In this document: piece by piece, positions 1 to 6,555 of the stretch
How positions within the stretch are numbered: position 1 is the first letter of the stretch
Layout: each line of letters opens with the position of its first letter
Source of the DNA: an uncultured Collinsella sp.
GTDB taxonomy: Bacteria; Actinomycetota; Coriobacteriia; Coriobacteriales; Coriobacteriaceae
Reading direction: 5' to 3'
NCBI GenBank assembly: GCA_902470925.1
Contig: CABRIF010000035.1
Location: 1 to 19,733, forward strand
DNA: 19,733 nucleotides
Program-made: the position numbers and the translations under genes
Notes under the pieces: model-generated
The model's input: the letters and a program-made list of their open reading frames with translations, nothing else
The model's database searches: none
Told to the model about the DNA's origin: nothing

Positions 1-8
1 GCCCTGCC

Positions 9-839
9 TTACAGCTCGATCTCCAGCGTGACCGGGCAGTGGTCGGACCCGAAGATGTCGCTGCGAATCCCGGCATCGCGCACCTGGTCAGCCACCGCGT
101 TGCTCACCAGGAAGTAGTCGATGCGCCAGCCGGTGTTGTTCTTGCGGGCGTTGAACCGGTAACTCCACCAGCTGTAGGCACCCTCCAGCTCGGGGTTGGC
201 CGCGCGGAACGTATCGGTGAACCCGGCGTCGAGCAGCTCGCCGAACTTGCCGCGCTCCTCGTCGGAGAAGCCGGCGTTGCCGCGGTTGGTCTTGGGGTTT
301 TTGAGGTCGATCTCGTTGTGGGCGACGTTGAAGTCGCCGCAGGTCACCACCGGCTTGCCAGACTCGGTCTCCAGGCTCTTCAAAAACGCACGATAGGCGT
401 CATCCCAGGCCATGCGCACGTCGATGCGGGCGAGCTCGTTTTGGGCGTTGGGGGTGTATACGTCCACGAACCAGTAGCGCTCGAACTCCAGCGCGCAGAC
501 GCGCCCCTCGCTTGCGGCAGCCGCCACCAGCTCGAGGGCCTCCTCGGCAAGCCCCGCGGCGCGCCCGGCATCCAGCACCGCGTCGGCGCGGCGAACGGAC
601 AGGGGCCGCTCGCGGCTGAACACCGCGGTGCCCGAATAGCCCTTGCGCTCGGCGTAGCTCCAGGTTTGATGGTATCCCGGCAGCTCAATCTCGACCTGGC
701 CTTCCTGCAGCTTGGTTTCCTGCAGGGCGAGCACGTCTGCATCGAGCGCGTCTGCGATGTCGATGAAGCTCGGGTCTTTCTTCAGCACGGCGCGCAGGCC
801 GTTGACATTCCACGAGGCAAGGGTGTACATCTGAGGCAT
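9..839 (-). CDS. xth: Exodeoxyribonuclease III (AP endonuclease, ExoA/XthA family)
   Basis: This gene encodes a Mg-dependent AP endonuclease/3'-5' exonuclease of base-excision repair, 276 aa, acting in the cytoplasm on abasic and 3'-blocked DNA. The whole exonuclease/endonuclease/phosphatase fold is visible: SWNVNGLR (residues 9-16), the metal-binding Glu in LQETK (E41), YSGTAVFSR (68-76), the catalytic Tyr in VDVYTPNAQ (Y128), GDFNVAHNEIDL (D169, N171), WRIDYFL (239-245) and the terminal GSDHCPV (D266, H267). The ATG at 839 is preceded by GGAG five bases upstream; Met4 is a weaker alternative start. Length is slightly above the usual 250-268 aa because of an extra Ala-rich helix-like stretch at about 88-110. 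It is divergent from the folate gene and appears monocistronic in this window. Function is secure from motifs. Confidence 0.96.
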   Translation of the reverse strand: MPQMYTLASWNVNGLRAVLKKDPSFIDIADALDADVLALQETKLQEGQVEIELPGYHQTWSYAERKGYSGTAVFSRERPLSVRRADAVLDAGRAAGLAEEALELVAAAASEGRVCALEFERYWFVDVYTPNAQNELARIDVRMAWDDAYRAFLKSLETESGKPVVTCGDFNVAHNEIDLKNPKTNRGNAGFSDEERGKFGELLDAGFTDTFRAANPELEGAYSWWSYRFNARKNNTGWRIDYFLVSNAVADQVRDAGIRSDIFGSDHCPVTLEIEL

Positions 840-881
840 AGGGTCTCCAAAGGTATACGGGCGCCGCGCGGCGGCACCGGT

Positions 882-976
882 TGGGCGATATGAGACTCAC
901 ATCATACCGTTATCCAGCGGCATCGTGTTGTCCATGAGCTCGAGCTGGGCGATACGGGGCTCGCATCATACCGTTA
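882..976. repeat. Pair of imperfect 31-nt direct repeats in the xth/folP intergenic region
   Basis: Positions 882-912 and 946-976 share 27 of 31 bases. Both start TGGGCGATA and end CATCATACCGTTA. Read on the minus strand each copy holds TATGAT, a near-consensus -10 hexamer for the divergent xth gene, but no good -35 sits at 16-18 bp from either. They may be duplicated promoter or regulator sites; the role is unknown. The rest of the 840-1130 gap holds only the folate-gene promoter candidate. Confidence 0.6.
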
Positions 977-1027
977 CCATATCGGTGAAGTGCAGATGCG
1001 CCGTGCGTTTCCGCGCGAAAGTCTGGA

Positions 1028-1033
1028 TACAAT
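1028..1033 (+). promoter_or_regulatory. Candidate -10 element for the folate gene
   Basis: TACAAT is one mismatch from the consensus -10. The same hexamer occurs upstream of coaX and of the response regulator in this window. No convincing -35 is seen at 16-18 bp. Transcription starting near 1040 would place the frame-open codons at 990 upstream of the message, which supports the internal start at 1131. Confidence 0.4.
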
Positions 1034-1130
1034 AAGAGAACCTATGCGAGGCGCTCCTGCGCCCTGCGCTGCGGCGGCCCGGTGCGCGCCGCGATTCGGT
1101 TACGCGAGGATGACGAGGAGCTTTGGGCCT

Positions 1131-2846
1131 ATGGCACGCGATTCAAAAGTTTGGCGCTGCGGCAAATTCGAGCTGAAGTTCGACCGCCCGCGCATAATGG
1201 GCATTCTGAACGTGACCCCCGATTCCTTCAGCGACGGGGGAGAGAACTTCGACCCCGACGTCGCGATCGCGCACGGTCTGAAGATGCTCGACGAGGGTGC
1301 CGACATCATCGACGTGGGCGGCGAGTCCACACGCCCCGGCTTCACGCCGGTGAGCGCCGACGCCGAGGCCAAGCGCGTGCTGCCGGTGGTGCGTGCGCTG
1401 GCGCAGGCCGGCGCGGTGGTGTCCATCGACACGCGCCATGTCGACGTGGCGAAGGCCGCCGTGCGTGTGGGCGCCTCCATCGTGAACGACGTGACGGGCT
1501 TCACCGACCCCAAGATGGTCGACTTCGTGAGCCAGAGCACCTGCGGTGTCATCGTGATGCATGCCGGCGAGGTGAGCGATGCCGAGCCGGCGCGCACGCA
1601 TACCGCCGTGCAGCTCGATACCTCCGCGGCGGCGTTCATGGCCGAAAAGGCGCGCGAGGCCGCCGAGGCCGCGAAGGCGGGCACCTCCGGTCGCAAGCGC
1701 GGGGTGAAGCGTCTGACCGCGGGCCTGATTCAGCCCCAGCTGCCGTTCGGGGACCTGCCGAACGGCTCCGAGGCGGCCGATGCCCAGGCGGCGCCAGCTG
1801 CCGAGGACGGCGAGGTCGCCGAGGCCCAGATCGAGTTGAGCGCCGCGGCCGAGGCGGGCGAGGAGGTCGCTGCTCCGAGCGGCGACGAGCTGGCCGCCAT
1901 CATGGCGCGCTCCGCCCTGCGCGCCGGGGCCGACGCGCGCACCTCGCAGCTGCGCCGCTTCACCCTGCCCGACTCCGCGCCGATCATGCGCCGTGTGATG
2001 GGCTTCCTGTCCGACCAAGCGCGCGCCCTCATCCAGGCGGGCGTCGACCGCGAGCGCATCTGCTTGGACCCCGGTTCGGGCTTCGGCAAGGACGCCAACG
2101 AGGACATCGTCATTCAGCGCGAGATGGGCAAGATCGCCTCGCTGGGCTATCCCACCCTCTGCGCCGTGTCGCGCAAGCGCATCGTGGGCGCCATCTCGGG
2201 GGTCGGCAGCGCCAAGGATCGCGACATCGCCACATTCGGCGCATGCCTGGGCGCCATCGAGCAGGGCGCCAACATCGTGCGCGTGCACGACGTGGCCGGG
2301 TTCGCCCAGTTCCTGAACGGGTTTTGGGCCATCGCCCGTCCGCAGCCGCGCCGCGCCTACGTGGCGCTCGGCTCCAACAAGGGCCAGCGCCTGGAGAACA
2401 TCCGCGCCGCGCGCGACCTCATCGCCCAGATTCCGATGACCTGCGTGTCGAGCTGCTCGCGCATCTACGAGAGCGAGCCTGCCTACGAGACGCGCCAGGA
2501 GCCCTTCGCCAACGCCGTGATCGAGATCAAAACCGAGCTCGCTCCGCTGATCTTGCTCGAGGAGCTCATGAAGGTGGAGAAGACCTTGGGCCGCACGCGC
2601 TCCAAGAGCGCGCGCCCCAACGGCCCGCGCGTGATCGACTGCGACCTGCTGTGGATGGACAACGAGGTGCACGGCGGCAGCAAGCTGCGCCTGCCGCACC
2701 CGGGCCTGGGCGAGCGCGACTTCGTGCTCGTGCCGCTCGAGGACCTCATGCACAACCCCGCGCGCTTCTTCCGCTACGAGGGCGTGGACGTGAAGGAACC
2801 CGAGGACCGCGTGGGACACGTGGTGGCTGAGCTGGGGACGATGTAG
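1131..2846 (+). CDS. folP: Bifunctional dihydropteroate synthase / HPPK (FolP-FolK fusion)
   Basis: This 571-aa fusion carries two folate steps: pyrophosphorylation of 6-hydroxymethyl-dihydropterin (C-terminal HPPK) and its condensation with p-aminobenzoate (N-terminal DHPS, the sulfonamide target). DHPS motifs run GILNVTPDSFSDGG (24-37), DVGGESTRPG (61-70), SIDTRH (98-103), IVNDVTGF (117-124), DPGSGFGK (313-320), SRKRIVG (347-353) and RVHDV (384-388). HPPK starts at about 408: YVALGSNKGQR, NGPRVIDCDLL (metal Asp 503 and 505) and LPHPGLGERDFVLVPL. Between IVMHAG (141-146) and the helix beginning PIMRRV (284) lies an extra stretch of about 130 residues, Ala/Glu-rich and of low complexity. ATG 1131 is chosen because DHPS normally starts 15-25 residues before GILNVTPDSF and AGGAG lies 10 nt upstream; the frame stays open back to 990. 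No folB or folE is present. Confidence 0.93.
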   Translation: MARDSKVWRCGKFELKFDRPRIMGILNVTPDSFSDGGENFDPDVAIAHGLKMLDEGADIIDVGGESTRPGFTPVSADAEAKRVLPVVRALAQAGAVVSIDTRHVDVAKAAVRVGASIVNDVTGFTDPKMVDFVSQSTCGVIVMHAGEVSDAEPARTHTAVQLDTSAAAFMAEKAREAAEAAKAGTSGRKRGVKRLTAGLIQPQLPFGDLPNGSEAADAQAAPAAEDGEVAEAQIELSAAAEAGEEVAAPSGDELAAIMARSALRAGADARTSQLRRFTLPDSAPIMRRVMGFLSDQARALIQAGVDRERICLDPGSGFGKDANEDIVIQREMGKIASLGYPTLCAVSRKRIVGAISGVGSAKDRDIATFGACLGAIEQGANIVRVHDVAGFAQFLNGFWAIARPQPRRAYVALGSNKGQRLENIRAARDLIAQIPMTCVSSCSRIYESEPAYETRQEPFANAVIEIKTELAPLILLEELMKVEKTLGRTRSKSARPNGPRVIDCDLLWMDNEVHGGSKLRLPHPGLGERDFVLVPLEDLMHNPARFFRYEGVDVKEPEDRVGHVVAELGTM

Positions 2847-2886
2847 AAGGCTACAGGGATCTTGCGGGGCTTGGCTGCCCCGTGGC

Positions 2887-2931
2887 GCCTCAGGGGCGGC
2901 GCGGCCGTATGGTCGTTGCCGCCCCTGAGGC
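2887..2931. terminator. Perfect 14-bp inverted repeat between convergent genes, candidate bidirectional terminator
   Basis: GCCTCAGGGGCGGC at 2887-2900 is perfectly inverted at 2918-2931 around a 17-nt loop. It sits 40 bp after the folate-gene stop and before the convergent coaX. There is no T-tract on either side, so it may terminate poorly or act as a 3' stabilising hairpin. A smaller hairpin, CGGGGC/GCCCCG (2865-2882), precedes it. Confidence 0.5.
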
Positions 2932-3035
2932 ATTTGAAGCGCCGGGAGGTTGCGTTCGCCGCGGGATGGGATGGGACGCCCGTCGCTGCGGGACATGCGC
3001 CGCAGCTGCCTCGGGGCGGGACGTTGCGGCGGGGC

Positions 3036-3083
3036 AGGGCCCACGCCGCCGCTTCCGGCAAGGTCCACGCCGCCGCTTCCGGC
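3036..3083. repeat. Two-copy 24-nt tandem repeat
   Basis: Units at 3036-3059 and 3060-3083 both end in CCACGCCGCCGCTTCCGGC and differ at two positions near the start. They lie in the gene-free stretch between the convergent folate gene and coaX. No function is evident. Confidence 0.8.
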
Positions 3084-3134
3084 AGGGGCTTGCCGCGCTT
3101 GAGCGCGCTCGCCTGCTGCCGACGCTCCTGCCCC

Positions 3135-3902
3135 TTAAGCGCACATGCGCCGGTAGATCTCGCAGATGCCCTTGATGGTGAGCTGCGGGTCCACATGGTC
3201 GAATACGTCGGTGGCCTCGGCGATGATGCCGGCGAGTCCGCCGGTGGCGATGACCTGCGCGTGAGGTGCGCCCAGCTCGTCTTTGATGCGGGCGACGAGT
3301 CCTTCTGCCATGGCGGCTGCCCCCACCACGGTGCCGCTTTGCACGGCCTCGACCGTGGTGCGACCGATGGTGCGCGCGGGCGCTTCGAGCGGCACGCTGG
3401 CGAGCCGGGCCGCGCGCGTGGTGAGCGCGTCAAGTGAGATGCGCACACCCGGGGCGATCGCGCCGCCGATGTAGCGGCCCTCCTCGTCGATGACGTCGAT
3501 GTTGGTGGCGGTGCCGAAATCGACCACGATGCTGGGGGAGCCGTAGAAGGCAGCGGCCGCGGTGGCGTTGGCGATGCGGTCGGCTCCCACCTCGGCCGGA
3601 TTGCTCGCGCGGATGCTGGTGACTGCGGCGGTTTCGGGCCCGATGACGACCATGCGCGCGCCGAGCGTGCGCGCGACGGTCCGCCACTCGTTCATGAGCT
3701 GCGGCACCACGCCGGCGAACGCGATGGCGTCCACGCCGGCGAGGTCGGCCCCGTCCTTGTGGAAATAGCCCAGCAGGCGTACGTGCAGCTCATCTTTGGT
3801 GAGCGTTCGGTCGGTGGGCATGCGCCAGGCATGGCGCAGCCCGTCGGCGTCGAACAGGCCCAAGACGGTCTGCGTGTTGCCCATATCGATAGCCAAGAGC
3901 AT
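3135..3902 (-). CDS. coaX: Type III pantothenate kinase (CoaX)
   Basis: This 255-aa protein phosphorylates pantothenate, the first step of coenzyme A synthesis, in the cytoplasm. It belongs to the ASKHA fold and the feedback-insensitive, monovalent-cation-dependent type III class. Visible motifs are the N-terminal phosphate loop AIDMGNTQT (D6), GVVPQL (64-69), the catalytic aspartate in EVGADRIAN (D108), VDFGTATNIDV (D128), GGAIAPGVRISLDAL (146-160) and VIATGGLAG (217-225). The start at 3902 has AGGGAG six bases upstream and places the phosphate loop at residue 4, as is normal. The longer open frame to 3968 begins at the -10 hexamer and is rejected. It is convergent with the folate gene; both make cofactors, but they are not in one operon. 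Confidence 0.95.
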   Translation of the reverse strand: MLLAIDMGNTQTVLGLFDADGLRHAWRMPTDRTLTKDELHVRLLGYFHKDGADLAGVDAIAFAGVVPQLMNEWRTVARTLGARMVVIGPETAAVTSIRASNPAEVGADRIANATAAAAFYGSPSIVVDFGTATNIDVIDEEGRYIGGAIAPGVRISLDALTTRAARLASVPLEAPARTIGRTTVEAVQSGTVVGAAAMAEGLVARIKDELGAPHAQVIATGGLAGIIAEATDVFDHVDPQLTIKGICEIYRRMCA

Positions 3903-3966
3903 GGCGTTCTCCCTGTGTGCGATGCGTTGCCGACGGCGTGCCGCCAGCGAAACGTTGACGGCGCCC

Positions 3967-3972
3967 ATTGTA
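3967..3972 (-). promoter_or_regulatory. Candidate -10 element for coaX
   Basis: On the minus strand this reads TACAAT followed by GGGC. The same GTACAATGGGC string precedes the response regulator at 12854-12864. A GTGACA hexamer upstream (3994-3999) is 21 bp away, too far for an ordinary -35. The predicted transcript start is near 3960, giving a leader of about 58 nt. Confidence 0.45.
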
Positions 3973-4108
3973 CGACAAGCTGCCCGCCGTCCGTGTCACG
4001 TCGGGACGATGCGGAGCCTGGGCTGGGGCAGCGGGGCGGGTGAGTTGCCGCCGCAGCGTCGACGGCGCTCTCGGCGGAACCACGCCCCCTCACCGGGTCG
4101 TGAAAAAA

Positions 4109-4151
4109 GATAATTCGGTACCTTGACAGTGATGAGGTACCGAATTATCCT
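4109..4151 (+). promoter_or_regulatory. Promoter and palindromic operator of the MarR/ABC operon
   Basis: TTGACA (4123-4128, perfect -35) and TATCCT (4146-4151, -10) are 17 bp apart. GATAATTCGGTACC at 4109-4122 is perfectly inverted at 4136-4149, so one arm touches the -35 and the other covers the spacer and part of the -10. Each arm also holds the 6-bp palindrome GGTACC. A bound dimeric regulator would block RNA polymerase directly. The most economical reading is autorepression by the downstream MarR protein, as is common in this family. Confidence 0.82.
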
Positions 4152-4181
4152 AGGCAGGTCTACACCAGTATCAAGGCGAGG

Positions 4182-4229
4182 CGCCGCCCGCACGTTCTCC
4201 GATGTATCGGGGTGCGGGCGGCGTTTTTT
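4182..4229 (+). terminator. Intrinsic terminator in the leader of the MarR/ABC operon (candidate attenuator)
   Basis: CGCCGCCCGCAC (4182-4193) pairs perfectly with GTGCGGGCGGCG (4212-4223), followed at once by six T (4224-4229). Inside the loop CCGAT/ATCGG (4199-4203/4206-4210) can also pair. It lies downstream of the promoter at 4123-4151 and just before the marR ribosome binding site, so it should stop most transcripts after about 70 nt unless relieved. No leader peptide with a ribosome binding site is seen. It could instead end a very short RNA, but no gene upstream on this strand needs it. Confidence 0.85.
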
Positions 4230-4250
4230 ACGGAAGAAAGGAGCACGGCG

Positions 4251-4772
4251 ATGTTCGATGGAACGGAATCCGACGATCCATCACGGCGCCGGGGAGAGGC
4301 GGCGTGTGCGGACGATGGCGCGGCGCCAGCCCCGGTGGTCCAAGCGGACACCCCCGAGCAGGCGCGCGCCCGCCATCTGATCAAGGGCCTGGGCTTTTGC
4401 GGCCACTACATGCACTTCAAGGGGGGCGGTCGCTCGGGCAAGGCGCCCATCATCTGCCTGATCGCCAAGCACGGCGGCAAGATGGCGCAGCAGGAGCTCG
4501 GTGCCAACTTCGACCTCAAGCCCGGGTCGCTGTCCGAGATCTTAGCGAAGATGGAGACCTCGGGGCTCATCGAGCGCACGCGCAACCCCGACGACCGGCG
4601 GCAGCTCACCATCCATCTCACCGCCAGCGGGCAGGAGGTCGCAGCGCGCGAGCAGCGCCAGCGCACGCGCTTTCGCGACCAGGCCTTCACCTGCCTGACC
4701 GACGCCGAGCAGGAGCAGCTCGCCGTCATGTTGGATAAGATACGCGCTCATTGGGAGGAGCTCGATGATTAA
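4251..4772 (+). CDS. MarR-family transcriptional regulator
   Basis: This 173-aa winged-helix regulator probably represses its own operon and releases DNA on binding a small, perhaps toxic, ligand. Residues 1-35 are a polar, disordered-looking tail. The helix-turn-helix spans about 76-104 (MAQQELGANFDLKPGSLSEILAKMETSGLI) and is followed by the wing motif with conserved Asp/Arg, ERTRNPDDRRQLTIHLTASG (108-127), typical of MarR. C-terminal helices (130-170) would complete the dimer. The ATG at 4251 has AAAGGAG seven bases upstream; a GTG at 4212 in the same frame lies inside the terminator stem and is rejected. The stop overlaps the next gene's ATG by eight bases, so the regulator and exporter are translationally coupled. 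The ligand is unknown. Confidence 0.9.
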   Translation: MFDGTESDDPSRRRGEAACADDGAAPAPVVQADTPEQARARHLIKGLGFCGHYMHFKGGGRSGKAPIICLIAKHGGKMAQQELGANFDLKPGSLSEILAKMETSGLIERTRNPDDRRQLTIHLTASGQEVAAREQRQRTRFRDQAFTCLTDAEQEQLAVMLDKIRAHWEELDD

Positions 4773-6555
4773 AACCCTGGCGAAAAACATCGGGGAGTAT
4801 AAGGCGGCGACGATCGCCACCCCCTTGCTGGTGATCGGCGAGGTGCTGTTCGAGGTCATGATCCCGTTCGGGACGGCAGCCCTCATCGATCAAGTGAAGT
4901 CCGGTGCCACCCTGTCGGTGACCCTCACCTACGGCGCCGCGCTCGCCGGCATGGCCCTAGCGTCACTGCTGTTCGGCGCCGCTGCCGGTGTAACCTGTGC
5001 AAAGGCATCCTGCGGCTTCGCGCGCAACCTGCGCCGCAACATGTTCCGCAACATCCAGACCTTCTCGTTCACCACGATCGACCAGTTCTCCACCAGCTCG
5101 CTGGTGACCCGTCTCACCACCGACGTGCAGAACGTGCAGATGGCCTTCATGCAGATCATCCGCACCGCCATCCGCTGCCCGTTTATGCTGGTGATGGCCT
5201 TCACGGTCTCCTACATCATGGGCGGCTGGCTGTCGTTTATCTTCTTGGCCGTGGTGCCCGTCCTGGCGTTCGCGCTCATCACGATCGTGCGCCGCGTGCA
5301 CCCCATCTTCAAGCGCATCTTCCATAAGTACGATGCGCTCAACGAGTCGGCCGAGGAGAACCTCTCCGGCATCCGCGTGGTGAAAAGCTACGTGCGCGAG
5401 GAGTACGAGAAGCAGAAGTTCGAGCGCGCGGCCGAGGAGGTGCGCGTCGACTTCACCCACGCCGAACGCATCCTTGCCCTCAACCAGCCCATCATGAACT
5501 TCTCTGTGTACTGCGTGTTCGTGTTTGTGATTGGCATCGGCTCCTACGCCATCATCTCCACCAAAGGCCAGCTCATCGACGTGGGCCAGTTCTCGAGCCT
5601 GATCTCCTACGGCTTCATGATCTTGATGAGCCTCATGATGATCTCCATGGTGTTCGCCCAGATCGTCATCGCCGAGGAGGGCGCCGAGCGCATCTGCGAG
5701 GTGCTGACCGCCACCACCACGATCAACGAGCCCGAGAACCCCGTGTTCGACATCGCCGACGGTTCGATCGATTTCGACCACGTGACGTTCTCCTACTCCG
5801 GGGACCTCTCCCGCTCCTCGCTGTGCGACATCGATCTGCACATCAAAAGCGGTGAGACCATCGGCATCATCGGCTCCACCGGCAGCTCCAAGTCCAGTCT
5901 CGTGCAGCTCATCCCGCGCCTGTACGACGTGACGGAGGGCGCGGTGCGCGTGGGCGGCCGCGACGTGCGCGAGTACGACCTGGACACCCTGCGCAACCAG
6001 GTGGCCATGGTCCTGCAGAAAAACGTGCTGTTCTCTGGCACCATCGCCGAGAACCTGCGCTGGGGCAATGCCGAGGCGACCGATGACGAGATCATCGAGG
6101 CGGCCAAGCTGGCCCAGGCGGATGAGTTCGTCAGCGGATTCCCCGATGGCTACAACAGCCGTATCGAGCAGGGCGGCACGAACGTTTCCGGCGGCCAGAA
6201 GCAGCGCCTGTGCATCGCCCGCGCGCTGCTCAAGCATCCCAAGATTCTCATCATGGACGATTCCACCAGCGCGGTGGACACCAAGACCGACAAGCTGATC
6301 CGCGAGGGGATGAAGACCTATATCCCGGGCACGACCAAGATCATCATCGCCCAGCGCACCAGCTCGGTGGAGGACGCCGACCGCATCATCGTGATGGACG
6401 CCGGGCGCATCTCGGCGATGGGCACCCACGAGGAGCTGCTGCACACGAGCGATATCTACCGCGAGGTCTACACCTCGCAGAACAAGGCGAGCCACGATGA
6501 GGCGATGGCCGCCGAAGACCAAACGATTGAGACGGAGGTGAGCGCCCATGAGTAA
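4765..6555 (+). CDS. ABC exporter half-transporter, degenerate-site subunit (multidrug type)
   Basis: This 596-aa protein has an N-terminal six-helix membrane domain (about 15-305) fused to an ATPase domain (about 333-575), the layout of LmrC/BmrC-type exporters. The ATPase shows a relaxed Walker A, GSTGSSKSS (370-378, Ser replacing the usual Gly), Q-loop Q418, an intact signature NVSGGQKQR (473-481), and Walker B ILIMDD (494-499), where Asp499 replaces the catalytic Glu. Gln530 replaces the switch His. Its own nucleotide site should therefore bind but hydrolyse ATP poorly, as in the degenerate subunit of heterodimeric exporters. The start overlaps the marR stop (ATGATTAA), with GGGAGGAG four bases upstream. 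It is expected to pair with the next gene. The substrate cannot be read from sequence; drug or bile-type export is inferred from the MarR context. Confidence 0.93.
   Translation: MIKTLAKNIGEYKAATIATPLLVIGEVLFEVMIPFGTAALIDQVKSGATLSVTLTYGAALAGMALASLLFGAAAGVTCAKASCGFARNLRRNMFRNIQTFSFTTIDQFSTSSLVTRLTTDVQNVQMAFMQIIRTAIRCPFMLVMAFTVSYIMGGWLSFIFLAVVPVLAFALITIVRRVHPIFKRIFHKYDALNESAEENLSGIRVVKSYVREEYEKQKFERAAEEVRVDFTHAERILALNQPIMNFSVYCVFVFVIGIGSYAIISTKGQLIDVGQFSSLISYGFMILMSLMMISMVFAQIVIAEEGAERICEVLTATTTINEPENPVFDIADGSIDFDHVTFSYSGDLSRSSLCDIDLHIKSGETIGIIGSTGSSKSSLVQLIPRLYDVTEGAVRVGGRDVREYDLDTLRNQVAMVLQKNVLFSGTIAENLRWGNAEATDDEIIEAAKLAQADEFVSGFPDGYNSRIEQGGTNVSGGQKQRLCIARALLKHPKILIMDDSTSAVDTKTDKLIREGMKTYIPGTTKIIIAQRTSSVEDADRIIVMDAGRISAMGTHEELLHTSDIYREVYTSQNKASHDEAMAAEDQTIETEVSAHE

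Noticed and set aside
39..893. Long plus-strand frame opposite xth, and similar long antisense frames over the folate gene, exporters and kinases
   Set aside because: These are shadows of high-GC codon bias, with Val/Gly/His/Arg-rich products and no motifs.
990..1130. N-terminal extension of the folate enzyme to 990
   Set aside because: The extension covers the -10 candidate, shows no conserved sequence and lacks a ribosome binding site. ATG 1131 places the DHPS motif normally.
4202..4738. Alternative plus-strand frame of 178 codons over marR
   Set aside because: It begins inside the terminator loop, has no ribosome binding site, and has no recognisable motif, whereas the marR frame has a clear winged helix.
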